NCBI RefSeq assembly: GCF_000819985.1
Contig: NZ_CDBZ01000068.1
Location: 1 to 64,000 of the forward strand
Reading direction: 5' to 3'
Source of the DNA: Aeromonas media
Lineage (GTDB): Bacteria; Pseudomonadota; Gammaproteobacteria; Enterobacterales; Aeromonadaceae
DNA: 64,000 bases
Under the pieces are notes generated by a model that saw only the letters and a program-made list of their open reading frames with translations, was not told the DNA's origin and made no database searches. Below, one piece after another: positions 1 through 10,785 of the stretch; the stretch's first letter is position 1; every line of letters starts with the position of its first letter. The position numbers and the translations under genes are program-made.

Positions 1-35
1 TGTTCACGATCTCGCCCTGAGGAGGGGATATGGAG

Positions 36-368
36 ATGCCGGATTTTGATACGCTGAAACACTGGGCCCTGGCCGAGCCGGAGCGGCTCGATGCCTTGCT
101 GCACCAGCAGATAGAGGCACTGATCGCGCAGGTGGGGCCGGAGCAGCAACGGCGGTTGCGAGGCCTGCAGTTTCGCATCGACTGTCAGCGTCGTCTCGCC
201 AGGAACAATCTGGACAGCTGCATCCGGATCGCCAACATGATGCACGAATCCGTTCATGCCATGCGCCGCCACATCGTTCACCTGCAGGAGGCGTCTCAGG
301 AGGAGAGCGAAGAGATTGTGCCGCCGAACAATGTGATCTGGCTGGTAGAGCGTGTGAAGGATAAATAA
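36..368 (+). CDS. DUF3135 family protein
   Basis: Small soluble protein of 110 residues. The opening MPDFDTLKHW and the central RRLRGLQFRID segment are what I know from the DUF3135 family of gammaproteobacteria, whose function is unknown. The ATG at 36 is preferred to the one at 30 because the GGAGGGG ribosome-binding site at 21-27 lies 8 bases from it and only 2 bases from the other. No signal peptide or membrane segment is visible. An upstream reading frame appears to stop at 18-20, so a preceding gene may end just before the ribosome-binding site. A terminator follows at about 418. Confidence 0.75.
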   Translation: MPDFDTLKHWALAEPERLDALLHQQIEALIAQVGPEQQRRLRGLQFRIDCQRRLARNNLDSCIRIANMMHESVHAMRRHIVHLQEASQEESEEIVPPNNVIWLVERVKDK

Positions 369-417
369 TGCGTTGGCAGGCATCCAGTCTCGTTATTTCC
401 CAATATTTCATTCAGTT

Positions 418-457
418 CAAACCATCCAATGTTAATAAGCTGGGTGGTTTGTTTTTT
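418..457 (+). terminator. Rho-independent terminator after DUF3135 gene
   Basis: The arms CAAACCAYCCA and TGGGTGGTTTG form a stem with a loop of about 17 bases, followed by a run of six T. It ends the short transcript of the DUF3135 gene. Confidence 0.8.
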
Positions 458-590
458 ATTTGCTGCAAATGGACCTGTGGTACAAGTTGAATAACATAGT
501 GATCAGGTAAATCAGCAGATATAGATGAAGGAATATAAGGGTTGGGGTAATATCACGGCATATTCCACCTTGCTAACACTCAAAGGGATC

Positions 591-1388
591 ATGAGCAGCA
601 TCACACCAGGAAGGGAGCTGTCGCGGGAGCAGCAGACGGAAATCACCCGGATCATCGTCAAGGCGGGTCAGATGCTGGCCCAGTTCGGAGCCGAGAGCCG
701 CATCATAGAGCAGACCACGGTTCGGCTTGGCCTGGCACTGGGGCTGGAGAGCGTCGAGATGGCCATCTCCTCCAGCGCCATCGTGCTGACCAGCCTCTAT
801 CAGGGCAGTTGTGTCACCACCACCCGGCGGGTGCGCGAGCATGGCATCAACATGCAGGTGGTGTGCGAGATCCAGCGTATCTGCATCATGGCTGAAAAGG
901 CGCTGATCGGCGCGCGCGAGGTGCGTCAGCGGCTCGACGGCATAGTACCGTTTCACTACCACCCCTGGCTGGTGATGCCCATGGTGGGGCTCTCCTGCGG
1001 CGCCTTCAGCCTGCTGTTCGGCGGTGACTGGCCCATTTTCATGGTGACCTGCCTCTCGGCCTCGGTCGCCATGCGGGTTCGCCAGCTGATGGCTCGCCAC
1101 CACCATAGCCCCCTCATCAATTTCGCCGTGACCGGCTTCATCGCCACATTGCTCGCCTCCAGCGCCACCTTCTTTGGCTGGGGCGAGCAGCCTTATCTCG
1201 CCATGGCCGCCAGCGTACTCTTGCTGGTGCCCGGTTTTCCGCTGATCAACGCGGTCTCCGACATGGTGAAAGGTTACTTCAACATGGGGCTGGCCCGCTG
1301 GGGCACGGCGACCCTGCTGACCATCAGCGCGGCGATAGGGATTATTCTCGCCATGTCGGTGACCGGCATCTGGGGGTGGAAGGTATGA
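591..1388 (+). CDS. yjjP: Threonine/serine exporter family protein, YjjP-type subunit
   Basis: Large half of a two-gene YjjP/YjjB (ThrE-like) transporter of the inner membrane. In E. coli this pair is linked to dicarboxylate export, while ThrE homologues export threonine and serine, so the substrate is uncertain. The 265-residue product has a soluble N-terminal domain (about 1-105) rich in conserved ThrE features such as GQMLAQFGAESRIIEQT, then about five hydrophobic segments. I chose the ATG at 591, where the family-like SREQQTEITRII sequence begins soon after. An in-frame ATG at 525 would add 22 residues without an obvious ribosome-binding site. The stop overlaps the next start as ATGA, which implies translational coupling. 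Confidence 0.82.
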   Translation: MSSITPGRELSREQQTEITRIIVKAGQMLAQFGAESRIIEQTTVRLGLALGLESVEMAISSSAIVLTSLYQGSCVTTTRRVREHGINMQVVCEIQRICIMAEKALIGAREVRQRLDGIVPFHYHPWLVMPMVGLSCGAFSLLFGGDWPIFMVTCLSASVAMRVRQLMARHHHSPLINFAVTGFIATLLASSATFFGWGEQPYLAMAASVLLLVPGFPLINAVSDMVKGYFNMGLARWGTATLLTISAAIGIILAMSVTGIWGWKV

Positions 1389-1852
1389 TGGATTTGATCT
1401 GGCTGCTGGCCAAGGATGCCTTCTGGTCTGCCATTCCGGCGGTGGGCTTTGCCATGCTGTTCAACGTGCCGCCACGGATGTTGAAGTATTGCGCCATGGG
1501 CGGCGCCCTGGCCCACAGTCTGCGTACCCTGCTCATCCATTACGGCATGCCCATCGAGTGGGCCACCCTGGCGGCGGCGACCACGGTCGGCTTTGTCTGC
1601 GTCTACTGGTCGCGCCGGTTGCTGGCGCCGCGTCCGGTGTTCAGCGTCGCCTCCATCATCCCCATGATCCCCGGCAGCTATGCCTTCAAGGCGATGATAG
1701 CCATAGTGGAGCTCAACATCTCCGGGGTGACCATGGAGCTTATCCAGAGCGCGGTGGAGAACGGCTTGAAGGCTATCTTTATAGTAGGCGCATTGAGCTT
1801 CGGGCTGGCGATACCCTCCCTGGTCGTGTACCGTAACCGGCCCATAATATGA
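1385..1852 (+). CDS. yjjB: Threonine/serine exporter family protein, YjjB-type subunit
   Basis: Small membrane half of the YjjP/YjjB transporter, 155 residues with four or five transmembrane segments. The stretch FSVASIIPMIPGSYAFKAM is the conserved ThrE C-terminal signature. It starts at the ATG of an ATGA overlap with yjjP; an in-frame GTG at 1376 is possible but less likely. The two proteins together correspond to the two halves of a full-length ThrE. Confidence 0.85.
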   Translation: MMDLIWLLAKDAFWSAIPAVGFAMLFNVPPRMLKYCAMGGALAHSLRTLLIHYGMPIEWATLAAATTVGFVCVYWSRRLLAPRPVFSVASIIPMIPGSYAFKAMIAIVELNISGVTMELIQSAVENGLKAIFIVGALSFGLAIPSLVVYRNRPII

Positions 1853-1876
1853 ATGGTTGTGTGAGAGGCTGACACC

Positions 1877-2371
1877 ATGAAAATCTCCATGATTGCCGCC
1901 ATGGCCCACGATCGTGTGATCGGTCTGGACAACCAGATGCCCTGGCACCTGCCGGCGGATCTGGCCCACTTCAAGCGGGTCACCCTGGGCAAGCCGGTAC
2001 TGATGGGGCGTAAGACCTTCGAGTCCATCGGTCGGCCCTTGCCCGGGCGCCGAAACCTGATCATTAGCCGTAACCCAGGATTCAAAGCATCAGGCATAGA
2101 GGTTTTTTCATCCATCGACGAGGTATTGGCCACCTTATCTGAGGCCGAGGCGCCAGATGAGCTGATGGTGATCGGCGGCGGCCATCTCTATGGTCAGCTG
2201 TTGCCCCGGGCCGATAGCCTCTATCTAACCCGGATCGATCTGGCGGTGGCAGGGGATACCCGCTTCCCCGCCTTCGATGAGGGAGAGTGGCATTGCGTTG
2301 AACGCGAGCCTCATGAGGCTGATGAGAAAAACCCTCATCCCTACTGTTTCGAGACCTGGCAGAGGCGCTGA
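1877..2371 (+). CDS. folA: Dihydrofolate reductase
   Basis: Cytosolic NADPH-dependent reduction of dihydrofolate to tetrahydrofolate, the target of trimethoprim. The 164-residue length is standard. The N-terminus MISMIAAMAHDRVIG-like segment, MPWHLPADLAHFK with the catalytic acidic residue, the GRKTFESIGRPLPGR cofactor loop and the IGGG.LYGQLLP segment are all present. It follows yjjB by 24 bases and may be read through from it. A strong terminator follows. Confidence 0.97.
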   Translation: MKISMIAAMAHDRVIGLDNQMPWHLPADLAHFKRVTLGKPVLMGRKTFESIGRPLPGRRNLIISRNPGFKASGIEVFSSIDEVLATLSEAEAPDELMVIGGGHLYGQLLPRADSLYLTRIDLAVAGDTRFPAFDEGEWHCVEREPHEADEKNPHPYCFETWQRR

Positions 2372-2395
2372 CGACAGCGTATTGCCGTGGTAGAT

Positions 2396-2431
2396 GAAAG
2401 GCCCCCTGCGCTGCGCAAGGGGCCTTTTTGT
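2396..2431 (+). terminator. Rho-independent terminator after folA
   Basis: AAGGCCCC and GGGGCCTT arms, extended by TGCG/CGCA, followed by TTTTTG. Strong GC-rich stem. Confidence 0.9.
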
Positions 2432-2838
2432 TGGCTGCTCCTGGCGCGGTGAATGGAGGTATTTATACAGCGTCGCTTGATCAGCTCTTTTCTTGTCCAC
2501 CTTCCTAAAATAATTAGTTATCTAATCAAACTAGCCCTTCGAAGATAAGTGCAGTTATTTCCTCGTATCCTGCCCCTGAATCAAGCCTGTTTCTCAATGA
2601 ATTCGGCATTTTAATTGAATTTGTTTGCATTTCATTGTCGAGCATATGCTGTTATGTCACATTTAGATGGTTTTTTATGTTAAAAATAATCATTTAATAT
2701 CAATGAGTTATGATTATATAACTTCGTTGAGACTCTTATGGTTCTTTTATTAGGCCCCAAAATTACTTAGTGTTAAAAGTAGTTGGCTCGCGTTCGACGG
2801 TTTGCCTTGCAAGTCGTCGACCATGAAAAAAGGACAAT
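2432..2838 (+). promoter_or_regulatory. AT-rich upstream region of proVWX
   Basis: About 400 bases without a credible gene, strikingly AT-rich compared with the coding DNA around it, with many TAAT/ATTA runs. It precedes an osmoprotectant importer. In enterobacteria proU is osmotically controlled through AT-rich, H-NS-bound DNA, so a similar control here is an inference. Just before the ribosome-binding site the arms TCGACG (2794-2799) and CGTCGA (2815-2820) can form a hairpin in the leader. I could not fix a single promoter with confidence. Confidence 0.45.
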
Positions 2839-4035
2839 ATGACAGTCAAACTCGAGGTTAAATCACTCTACAAAATCTTCGGCGATCAGCCGGAAAAAGC
2901 GTTCAAGTTGCTGGCGAAAGGGCACGACCGCGCCAGCATCCTGCAAAAGACCGGGCAGACCCTGGGGGTCCAGGATGTCAATCTGGTCATCCACGAAGGG
3001 GAGATCTTCGTGGTGATGGGCCTCTCCGGCTCGGGCAAATCCACCCTGGTGCGCCTATTCAACCGGCTGATAGAGCCGACCCGTGGCCAGGTGCTGATCG
3101 ACGGCGAGGACATAGCCGCCATCTCGGAGCGCGAGCTGCGCCAGGTGCGCCGCAAGAAGATCAGCATGGTGTTCCAGTCCTTCGCCCTGATGCCACACCT
3201 GAGCGTGCTGGAGAATACCGCCTTCGGTCTGGAGCTGGCTGGGGTGCCGCTGGCGGAGCGCCAGCAGAGTGCCCGTCAGGCGCTGAATCAGGTGGGATTG
3301 GGTCAGTGGATTGACGCCTTCCCCGATGCCCTCTCCGGCGGCATGAAGCAGCGGGTCGGTCTGGCCCGGGCGCTCGCCAATGACCCCGATATCTTGCTGA
3401 TGGACGAGGCCTTTTCGGCGCTGGATCCGCTGATCCGCACCGAGATGCAGGACGAGCTGCTCAAGCTGCAGGCGAGCCAGCAGCGCACCATAGTCTTCAT
3501 CTCCCACGATCTGGACGAGGCGATGCGTATCGGCGATCGCATCGCCATCATGCAGGATGGCCAGCTGGTGCAGGTGGGCACCCCGGACGAGATCCTGAAC
3601 CAGCCCGCCAACGACTATGTGCGCGCCTTCTTTCGTGGGGTGGATCTCGCCAACGTCTTCAGTGCCCGAGATGTGGCCAGCCGCAAGCAGACGCCCCTCA
3701 TCAAGAAGCACACCACGGACGGACCGGGCAACGCCCTGCGCCAGCTCAAGGAGCTGGAGCGGGAGTACGGCTATGTGGTGGATCGCAGCCGCCGCTTCCT
3801 CGGGGTCGTCTCGGTGGAGTCGCTCGGCCGGGCGGTCCGTGACAAGGGGAGCCTGGAGCAGGCGCTGCTGGCGGACATCCAACCCATTCTGGCGGACACC
3901 TCCCTCAATGAACTCATCAGCCAAGTGGCCGCCGCACCCTGTCAGGTGCCCGTGGTCGAGGAGGATGGCACCTATCTGGGACTCATCTCCAAGGCCAATC
4001 TGCTCAACACCCTGGACAGGAGTACACCGGTATGA
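2839..4035 (+). CDS. proV: Glycine betaine/L-proline ABC transporter, ATP-binding subunit
   Basis: ATPase of the ProU osmoprotectant importer, on the cytoplasmic face of the inner membrane. The 398-residue length matches ProV. Walker [10 protein letters not shown] is near residue 60, the signature [15 protein letters not shown] near 167, Walker [14 protein letters not shown] follows it, and the H-loop is in [11 protein letters not shown]. The last 120 residues or so form tandem CBS-like domains, which in OpuA-type systems sense ionic strength. First gene of proV-proW-proX; its end overlaps proW by 4 bases (ATGA). Confidence 0.96.
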   Translation: MTVKLEVKSLYKIFGDQPEKAFKLLAKGHDRASILQKTGQTLGVQDVNLVIHEGEIFVVMGLSGSGKSTLVRLFNRLIEPTRGQVLIDGEDIAAISERELRQVRRKKISMVFQSFALMPHLSVLENTAFGLELAGVPLAERQQSARQALNQVGLGQWIDAFPDALSGGMKQRVGLARALANDPDILLMDEAFSALDPLIRTEMQDELLKLQASQQRTIVFISHDLDEAMRIGDRIAIMQDGQLVQVGTPDEILNQPANDYVRAFFRGVDLANVFSARDVASRKQTPLIKKHTTDGPGNALRQLKELEREYGYVVDRSRRFLGVVSVESLGRAVRDKGSLEQALLADIQPILADTSLNELISQVAAAPCQVPVVEEDGTYLGLISKANLLNTLDRSTPV

Positions 4036-5183
4036 ATCTCAACCCCTTTAACCGTCTGCTGACCGGCTTGCTGGCGCTGTTGCTATTGACCAGCACTCCC
4101 ACCTGGGCCGACGAGGCGCAGGCCGATCCCTGGGGAGCTGCGACCACCACTACGACAGCCGAGGATCCCTGGGGCAGTACGGCCACGGAGGCGGCAGACT
4201 GGCAGAGCCAGATTGCAGCTGTCGATGACAGTGCCGCCGTCGACTGGCTGGATCCCTTCCAGCAGGCCATGGTGCCGCTGGATACCTGGGTCGAGGGGGG
4301 CATCGGCTGGCTGGTGGAGAACCTGCGGCCTGTGTTCCAGCTGATCCGCGCCCCCGTGGAGCTGGCGCTGGGGGCCATGACCCAGCTGCTGCAGACAGTG
4401 CCCTCCACCCTGATGATGGGGTTCCTGACCCTGATCGCCTGGCAGCTGGTGGGCGGCCGCATGGCGCTCGGCACGCTCGCCTCCCTTGTTGGGATCGGCC
4501 TTATCGGGGCCTGGTCCGATGCCATGGTGACCCTCGCCCTGGTACTGACCTCGCTGTTCTTCTGCGTGCTGATAGGCTTGCCGGTGGGCATATTGCTGGC
4601 CCGTAGCGAGCGGCTCTCCACCTGGACTAGGCCGCTGCTGGATGCCATGCAGACCACCCCGGCCTTTGTCTACCTCATCCCCATCGTCATGCTGTTTGGC
4701 ATAGGCAACGTGCCCGGGGTGGTGGTGACCGTCATCTTCGCCCTGCCCCCCATGATCCGGCTCACCATGCTGGGTATTCGTCAGGTGCCCACCGATCTGG
4801 TGGAGGCGGCCCACTCGTTCGGTGCCAGCCCCTCCCAGTTGCTGTTCAAGGTTCAACTGCCGCTCGCCATGCCCACCATCATGGCCGGGGTCAACCAGAC
4901 CCTGATGCTGGCGCTCTCCATGGTGGTGATCGCCTCCATGATAGCGGTCGGGGGCCTTGGCCAGATGGTGCTGCGCGGTATAGGTCGGCTCGATATGGGG
5001 CTCGCCTCCATCGGCGGCCTCGGCATAGTGCTGCTGGCCATAGTACTGGATCGCCTCACCCAAGCGATGGGACAGCCGGATCGCACCCGTACCGGCCGCT
5101 GGTATCAACGTGGCCCCGCCGCCCTGCTGCTGCGTCTGGCCGGTCGTGACAAGAAAATCGATTACAAAGGAGTAAACGCATGA
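4032..5183 (+). CDS. proW: Glycine betaine/L-proline ABC transporter, permease subunit
   Basis: Inner-membrane permease of ProU, 383 residues. The C-terminal two thirds is a normal binding-protein-dependent permease with the EAA loop [21 protein letters not shown]. The N-terminus is longer than that of E. coli ProW: it begins with a hydrophobic, signal-like segment ending near TWADEAQ, then a low-complexity stretch with a doubled DPWG motif (about residues 34 and 47) separated by a threonine run. The start overlaps proV (ATGA) and the end overlaps proX, so the three genes are translationally coupled. Confidence 0.94.
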   Translation: MNLNPFNRLLTGLLALLLLTSTPTWADEAQADPWGAATTTTTAEDPWGSTATEAADWQSQIAAVDDSAAVDWLDPFQQAMVPLDTWVEGGIGWLVENLRPVFQLIRAPVELALGAMTQLLQTVPSTLMMGFLTLIAWQLVGGRMALGTLASLVGIGLIGAWSDAMVTLALVLTSLFFCVLIGLPVGILLARSERLSTWTRPLLDAMQTTPAFVYLIPIVMLFGIGNVPGVVVTVIFALPPMIRLTMLGIRQVPTDLVEAAHSFGASPSQLLFKVQLPLAMPTIMAGVNQTLMLALSMVVIASMIAVGGLGQMVLRGIGRLDMGLASIGGLGIVLLAIVLDRLTQAMGQPDRTRTGRWYQRGPAALLLRLAGRDKKIDYKGVNA

Positions 5184-6199
5184 GAGAGATCACCAAAGGA
5201 TTGACCCTGGGCACATTGCTGCTGAGTACCCAACTGCTGAGTCCGCTCGCCATGGCCAGCGCCGAGTTGCCAGGGGAGGGGGTCAAGGTGCAGCCCCTGC
5301 AGAGCTCCTTGCCGGAGGAGGCCTTCCAGAGCCTGCTGGTCAGCAAGCTGATGGGGCGCCTCGGTTATGAGGTGCAGCCCGCCCAGGAGGTGGACTACAA
5401 CGTGGCCTACGCCTCGGTGGCGCAGGGGGACGGCACCTTCCTCGCCTTCAACTGGATACCGCTGCAGGACAACAAGTACGAGCAGGCAGGGGGTGACAAG
5501 GTGTTCTTCCGTCAGGGCACCTATGTGGCCGGTGCCGCCCAGGGGTACCTCATCGACAAGAAGACCGCTGCCCAATACGGCATCACCAACCTGGGCCAGC
5601 TCAAGGACCCCAAGCTGGCGGCGCTGTTTGACGGCGATGGCGACGGCAAGGCCGATCTGGTGGGCTGCAACCCGGGCTGGGGCTGTGAGGGAGCCATCAA
5701 CCATCATCTGGACGAGTTCGGCCTGACCCCCACGGTGACCCACAAGCAGGGCAACTACGCGGCCCTGATCGCCGATACCCTGGCCCGTTATCAGGCCGGC
5801 AAGCCGGTGCTCTACTACACCTGGACGCCCTACTGGCTCAGCAGCGAGCTGGTGCCGGGCAAGGATGTGGTGTGGCTGGAGGTGCCCGCCGATGCCCCAG
5901 ATGGGGACAAGACCCGGCTGCCGAACGGCAAGAACTACGGCTTTGCGGTGAACACCATGCACATAGTCGCCAACAAGCAGTTTGCCGAGGCCAACCCGGC
6001 GGCCGCCAAGCTCTTCTCCATCGTCAAGCTGCCCCTCAATGACATCAACATCCAGAACGGCCTGATGAACAAGGGACAGAACAAGCCGGCGGATGTGGAG
6101 CGTCACGCCGATGCCTGGCTCAAGGGACACGAGGCCCTGGTCAATGACTGGCTGACCCAGGCGCGCGCCGCCGCAGCGAAAGAGCAGTCTGCGGGCTAA
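5180..6199 (+). CDS. proX: Glycine betaine/L-proline ABC transporter, substrate-binding protein
   Basis: Periplasmic binding protein that delivers glycine betaine to ProVW. The 339 residues start with a typical signal peptide (hydrophobic core [18 protein letters not shown], cleavage likely near ASA). The mature part has ProX features: [14 protein letters not shown], a CNPGWGCE cysteine pair, and tryptophans in [13 protein letters not shown] that fit an aromatic betaine-binding site. Last gene of the operon; a bidirectional terminator separates it from the convergent cysH. Confidence 0.95.
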   Translation: MREITKGLTLGTLLLSTQLLSPLAMASAELPGEGVKVQPLQSSLPEEAFQSLLVSKLMGRLGYEVQPAQEVDYNVAYASVAQGDGTFLAFNWIPLQDNKYEQAGGDKVFFRQGTYVAGAAQGYLIDKKTAAQYGITNLGQLKDPKLAALFDGDGDGKADLVGCNPGWGCEGAINHHLDEFGLTPTVTHKQGNYAALIADTLARYQAGKPVLYYTWTPYWLSSELVPGKDVVWLEVPADAPDGDKTRLPNGKNYGFAVNTMHIVANKQFAEANPAAAKLFSIVKLPLNDINIQNGLMNKGQNKPADVERHADAWLKGHEALVNDWLTQARAAAAKEQSAG

Positions 6200-6235
6200 A
6201 TCAAGCCTCGGCAGGGTCCGCCGATGTCAGCAAGC

Positions 6236-6267
6236 AAAACGCCCGGCTATTGCCGGGCGTTTTTGAT
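6236..6267. terminator. Bidirectional terminator between proX and cysH
   Basis: AAAACGCCCGGC and GCCGGGCGTTTTT arms with a four-base loop. A-run on one side and T-run on the other, so it can serve both convergent operons. Confidence 0.9.
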
Positions 6268-6289
6268 GGTCAGCCGCTTGCTCCCGGGA

Positions 6290-7096
6290 TCAGATGCCGG
6301 AACCGTCGTGCTCGCCGTTCTCTTCGTGCAGGCCGCATTCACGCTTGAGGCCGAAGAAGCGGGTCTGCTCCTCGCTCATGCCCGGTTCCCACTTGGTGGT
6401 GGTGTGGACGTCGCCCACCGAGAGGTAGCCCTGCTCCCACAGGGGATGGTAGGGCAGGTCGTGCTCCTTGAAGTAGTAGAAGACGTCCTTGTTGCTCCAG
6501 TCGATCACCGGCAAGAACTTGAAGCGGCCGCGCTGTATGGCCAGCACCGGCAGCTTGCCGCGACTGCCCGCCTGCTCCCGGCGCAGGCCGGAGAACCAGG
6601 TGCGGGCGCCAAGCTCCCGCAGCGCCCTGTCCATCGGCTCCACCTTGTTGAGCTGGTTGTAGCGGGTGATCCCCTCCACTCCCTGCTCCCACAAGAGGCC
6701 GAAGCGGGCCTCCTGCCAGGCCGGCGTGAGCTCGGCCCGGTAGATCTTGAGGTTGAGGGCGAGGCGCTCGGTCAACTCGTCGATGAAGTGGTAGGTCTCC
6801 GGGAAGAGATAACCGGTATCGGTCAGCACTACGGGCACATCGGCCCGCTCGCGGCTCATCAGGTGCAGCATCAGCGCCGCCTGGATGCCGAAGCTCGACG
6901 ACAGCACGTGTTCCCCCGGCAGGTTCGCCAGCGCCCAGCGCACCCGCTCGGGGGCGCTCATGGCGTCCAGCTCCCGGTTGAGAGGGGCCAGCGCCTCGGT
7001 CTGCTCCTCGCGGCCGAGGGCCAGCAGGGCATCGAGGTCGAGCCTGCCATCGGCGGTCAGTGTCAACCGCCCGCTTTCAGTCAGTTCAGGCTGCAT
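6290..7096 (-). CDS. cysH: Phosphoadenosine phosphosulfate (PAPS) reductase
   Basis: Reduces PAPS to sulfite with thioredoxin in assimilatory sulfate reduction. The 268-residue product has [14 protein letters not shown] and [16 protein letters not shown] in the nucleotide-binding domain. It ends in the catalytic KRECGLH motif with the single reactive cysteine, which is typical of the thioredoxin-dependent PAPS enzyme. No CC...CC iron-sulfur motif of APS reductases is seen. The ATG at 7096 is chosen because it overlaps the end of cysI by 11 bases. A start 14 codons earlier would lie deeper in cysI. Third gene of cysJIH. Confidence 0.95.
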   Translation of the reverse strand: MQPELTESGRLTLTADGRLDLDALLALGREEQTEALAPLNRELDAMSAPERVRWALANLPGEHVLSSSFGIQAALMLHLMSRERADVPVVLTDTGYLFPETYHFIDELTERLALNLKIYRAELTPAWQEARFGLLWEQGVEGITRYNQLNKVEPMDRALRELGARTWFSGLRREQAGSRGKLPVLAIQRGRFKFLPVIDWSNKDVFYYFKEHDLPYHPLWEQGYLSVGDVHTTTKWEPGMSEEQTRFFGLKRECGLHEENGEHDGSGI

Positions 7097-8810
7097 AGAA
7101 GTCCCTCGCGGAGTCGATAACGGGCGCAACCACCCCAACCCGGATCACGAAGTCGCCGAAGCACTCGTTCCCGTCGCGCTCCTTGGCCCAGCGGCCGATC
7201 AGGGCATCCAGCTCGGCCAGGATCTGCGGCTCCGTGATGTTCTCCAGGTGCAGGCGAGGGATGCGGGTCCCTTCGAGGTTGCCCCCCAGGTGCAGGTTGT
7301 AGCGGCCCGGCGCCTTGCCCACCAGACCCACTTCCGCCAGCATGGCGCGGCCGCAGCCGTTGGGGCAGCCGGTGACCCGGAAGATGATGGCGTCATCCGC
7401 CAGACCGTGTTTTGTCAGCAAGGCTTCGATGTCGGTGACGAAGGCCGGCAGCATGCGCTCGGCCTCGGCCATCGCCAGCGGGCAGGTGGGCAGGGCCACG
7501 CAAGCCATGGACTGCTTGCGCTGCTCGCTCACGCCGTCGTCCAGCAGGCCGTACTGGCGCGCCAGGGCTTCGATGCGGGCCTTTTCACCGGCGGGGACGC
7601 CCGCGATGATGAGGTTCTGGTTGGCGGTGAGACGGAAGTCCCCCTGGTGGATCTTGGCGATTTCCAGCATGCCGGTCTTGAGGGGCTTGCCCGGGAAGTC
7701 CAGCAGGCGGCCGTTCTCGATAAACAGGGTCAGGTGGTGCTTGCCGTCTATCCCCTCCACCCAGCCGAAACGATCGCCACGGCTGGTGAACTCATAGGGG
7801 CGCACCTCGCCAAACTGGATGCCGGCGCGGCTCTCCACCTCGGCCTTGAAGGCCTCCACCCCGACGCGCTCGAGGGTGTACTTGGTCTTGGCGTTCTTGC
7901 GGTTGACCCGGTTGCCCCAGTCGCGCTGGGTGCTGACCACGGCGGCCGCCACCTCCAGCACGTGGGAGAGCGGGATGAAGCCGAAATCGCTCGCCTTGCG
8001 CGGGTAGGTGGTGGTGTCGCCGTGAGTCATGGCCAGACCCCCGCCCACCAGCACGTTGAAGCCCACCAACTTGCCGTGATCACTGATGGCCACGAAGTTG
8101 AGATCGTTGGCGTGGATATCCACGTCGTTGTGGGGCGGGATCACCACGGTCGTCTTGAATTTGCGCGGCAGGTAGTTGGAACCCAGGATCGGCTCCTCGT
8201 CACCCCCCAGCTTCTCGCCGTCCAGCCAGATCTCCACGTAGGCGCGGGTCTTGGGCAGCAGGTGCTCGGAGATCTTCTTGGCCCACTCGTAGGCCTCCTG
8301 GTGCAGCTCGGATTCCACCGGGTTGCTGGTGCAGAGCACGTTGCGGTTCACGTCGCCCGCGGTGGCTATGGAGTCGATGCCGGTACTGTTGAGGGTCTGG
8401 TGCATCAGCTTGATGTCGCGCTTCAATACCCCGTGGAACTGGAAGGTCTGGCGGGTGGTCAGGCGGATGCTGCCGTACAGGCTGTGATCCTCGGCGAACT
8501 TGTCGATCACCTGCCACTGGGCCGGGGTGATGATGCCGCCCGGCAGACGGGCACGCAGCATGACGTTGTGCAGCGGCTCCAGCTTCTGGGCGGTGCGCTC
8601 CGGGCGGATGTCTCTGTCATCCTGCTGATACATGCCGTGGAAGCGGATCAGCTGGAAGTTGTCGCCATTGAAGCCACCGGTGAGGGGATCCTGCAGATCC
8701 TCGGCTATGGTGCCGCGCAGGAAGTTGCTTTCGCGTTTGAGGCGTTCGTTGTCGGACAGTGGCCCTTCAACCGGTCCTGCTGCTTGCTTCGAGATTGGTT
8801 GCTTGCTCAT
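7086..8810 (-). CDS. cysI: Assimilatory sulfite reductase, hemoprotein beta subunit
   Basis: Six-electron reduction of sulfite to sulfide with siroheme and a 4Fe-4S cluster. The 574-residue length is right. The cluster/siroheme cysteines are in CVALPTC and, further on, [10 protein letters not shown]. Substrate-binding basic residues lie in [12 protein letters not shown] and in [12 protein letters not shown]. The start overlaps the cysJ stop as TGATG, and the end overlaps cysH. Confidence 0.97.
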   Translation of the reverse strand: MSKQPISKQAAGPVEGPLSDNERLKRESNFLRGTIAEDLQDPLTGGFNGDNFQLIRFHGMYQQDDRDIRPERTAQKLEPLHNVMLRARLPGGIITPAQWQVIDKFAEDHSLYGSIRLTTRQTFQFHGVLKRDIKLMHQTLNSTGIDSIATAGDVNRNVLCTSNPVESELHQEAYEWAKKISEHLLPKTRAYVEIWLDGEKLGGDEEPILGSNYLPRKFKTTVVIPPHNDVDIHANDLNFVAISDHGKLVGFNVLVGGGLAMTHGDTTTYPRKASDFGFIPLSHVLEVAAAVVSTQRDWGNRVNRKNAKTKYTLERVGVEAFKAEVESRAGIQFGEVRPYEFTSRGDRFGWVEGIDGKHHLTLFIENGRLLDFPGKPLKTGMLEIAKIHQGDFRLTANQNLIIAGVPAGEKARIEALARQYGLLDDGVSEQRKQSMACVALPTCPLAMAEAERMLPAFVTDIEALLTKHGLADDAIIFRVTGCPNGCGRAMLAEVGLVGKAPGRYNLHLGGNLEGTRIPRLHLENITEPQILAELDALIGRWAKERDGNECFGDFVIRVGVVAPVIDSARDFYAA

Positions 8811-10600
8811 CAGTAGACATCCCTTTGATAACGTTTGGCACGACGCAATTCGCTCAAATACTCTTCTGCTTCTTCACGGCTCTTGTGGCCATGATCGCTA
8901 ATCACATCCAGCAGGGCTTCCTGCACATCCTTCGCCATGTGGTTGGCGTCGCCACACACATAGAAGTGAGCGCCTGCTTCCAGCCACTGGTAGAGCTCAA
9001 GCCCGGCTTCGCGCAGGCGGTCCTGCACATAGATCTTGTTGGCCTGATCCCGGCTGAAGGCCAGGGAGATCTTCGACAGCAGGCCGGATTTCACATAACG
9101 CTGCCACTCCACCTGATAGAGGAAGTCCTGGGTGAAGTGGGGGTTGCCGAAGAAGAGCCAGTTCTTGCCCTCGGCACCCTGAGCTTCCCGCTCCTGCATA
9201 AAGGCGCGGAACGGCGCAATGCCGGTGCCCGGACCCACCATGATGACGGGGGTGTCAGGGTTGGCGGGCAGGCGGAAGTTGTCGTTGTGCTCCACGAACA
9301 CCCTGACCTCGGCGTCCTCGGCCAGGCGGTCCGCCAGATAGGAGGAGGCGCCGCCACTGCGCACTGTGCCATCTTCCTGCGGGTAGCGCACCACGCCCAC
9401 GGTCAGGTGCACCTCTTCCTCTACCTCGCTTTGGGCTGAGGCAATGGAGTAGAGGCGAGGGGTCAGCGGGCGCAGCAGTTTGACAAGCTGCTCTGCAGTG
9501 AGTGTGGCGGGGAAGCGTTTCAGCACATCCACCACCTGGGCGCTGGCCACCAGGGCGTTGACCTGAGCCTTGTCGCCGGCCAGGTCTTTCAGTGCCGCGT
9601 TGCCCGATATGTCAGCGAGTCCTGTGATGAAACCGCCGTGCAAGCGGGTCAGCTCGAAGTGGTGGGTCAGGGCCGCGCGCAGCGGGCCCTGGGCGGTGGC
9701 TTCATCGCCGGAGAGGCCGGTCAGGGCCAGCACTTCCCCCACGAGATCGGCGTCGTTGTCGAACCAGATGCCCAGCGCATCCCCCGGCTGATAAGTGATG
9801 CCGGACTCTTCCAGGTTGATCTCGATATGGCGGATATCCTTGGTGGAGTCACGGCCGGTGATCTTCTGATTGACCGAGAGCCGTGCCGGGAAGGGGTTCT
9901 CCTTGTGATACTGGCTATGGCCGACGGCTTGCTGCACCGAGCCCGCTACGCTGGCTGTCGCGGCCCCGGCAGAGAGGGTGGCGGCGACGGCATTGACTGC
10001 CTGTTCGCCCCAGGCACTGGCCGCTTCCTGGTAGTCCACGTCCAGGCTCGCGAGTTCATGAATGCGCTCGGCCCCGGCTTTTGACAGGAAGTCGTCGAAG
10101 TCCTTGCCGGTCTGGCAGAAGAATTCATAGGAGCTGTCACCCAGCCCCAGCACAGCGAACTTGAGGCCCTCGAGTTTGCCAATCTTGCCCTTCTTGAGCT
10201 GCTCGAACAGATCGACCGCGCTCTCCGGCGGTTCACCCTCCCCGTAAGTGCTCACTACCACCAGCAGATGGCTCTCTTTCTTGAGCTGCTTGGGTTTGTA
10301 GTCCGCCATCGAGATCAGTGTCACCGGCAGGCCGTGGGCCTTCGCCTGCGCCTGGATGGCGCTGGCGACACCCTTGGCGTTGCCGGTCTGGGAGCCGTAG
10401 AGAATGGTCAGGCTGCCACTGGGGGCGGCCACGGCGGCGCTGGTGGCGACGCTCTGGATGCCTGACTGGGAGAGGCCGTAGAGATAACCGCTCACCCAGG
10501 CGAGTTGCTGGGTGTTGAGGGTCGACAAGACCTGATTCAGTTGGCGCTGCTGTTCGTCAGAGAGCGGGCTTATGTTGGGTATTGGGGCTGTCAATTGCAT
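8810..10600 (-). CDS. cysJ: Assimilatory sulfite reductase, flavoprotein alpha subunit
   Basis: Passes electrons from NADPH through FAD and FMN to CysI. Flavodoxin domain at about 60-205 ([16 protein letters not shown] loop), linker/FAD domain around RLYSIASA, and NADPH site [12 protein letters not shown]. It ends in the family's typical RYQRDVY. I use the ATG at 10600 (596 residues); a GTG one codon earlier is also possible. First gene of the cysJIH operon, divergent from the PhzF-family gene. The roughly 185-base AT-rich gap upstream would hold its promoter and presumably a CysB site, which I did not identify. Confidence 0.96.
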   Translation of the reverse strand: MQLTAPIPNISPLSDEQQRQLNQVLSTLNTQQLAWVSGYLYGLSQSGIQSVATSAAVAAPSGSLTILYGSQTGNAKGVASAIQAQAKAHGLPVTLISMADYKPKQLKKESHLLVVVSTYGEGEPPESAVDLFEQLKKGKIGKLEGLKFAVLGLGDSSYEFFCQTGKDFDDFLSKAGAERIHELASLDVDYQEAASAWGEQAVNAVAATLSAGAATASVAGSVQQAVGHSQYHKENPFPARLSVNQKITGRDSTKDIRHIEINLEESGITYQPGDALGIWFDNDADLVGEVLALTGLSGDEATAQGPLRAALTHHFELTRLHGGFITGLADISGNAALKDLAGDKAQVNALVASAQVVDVLKRFPATLTAEQLVKLLRPLTPRLYSIASAQSEVEEEVHLTVGVVRYPQEDGTVRSGGASSYLADRLAEDAEVRVFVEHNDNFRLPANPDTPVIMVGPGTGIAPFRAFMQEREAQGAEGKNWLFFGNPHFTQDFLYQVEWQRYVKSGLLSKISLAFSRDQANKIYVQDRLREAGLELYQWLEAGAHFYVCGDANHMAKDVQEALLDVISDHGHKSREEAEEYLSELRRAKRYQRDVY

Positions 10601-10785
10601 CACACACGTCTTCCATGGTCTGATTTTTGGTCAGGTTAAGGGGTGCAATGAATAACAACAAAGAATAAAAATATCTTCTTTATGCGATTTATGAATTTAT
10701 AAAGCCGAAATCCGCCTCAGCGACTCCCCGGCTGTGGTATAAAAATCGCAATATTGAGTCCCTTTCTGCCTCTCAGGATCTGCCG

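Noticed and set aside
573-1106. Long open frames antisense to real genes here and throughout (for example opposite cysI, lysS, gap, sppA, acs, torA)
   Set aside because: Typical shadows in GC-rich DNA. Their products are rich in H, G, R and A without domains, while the opposite strand encodes well-known proteins.
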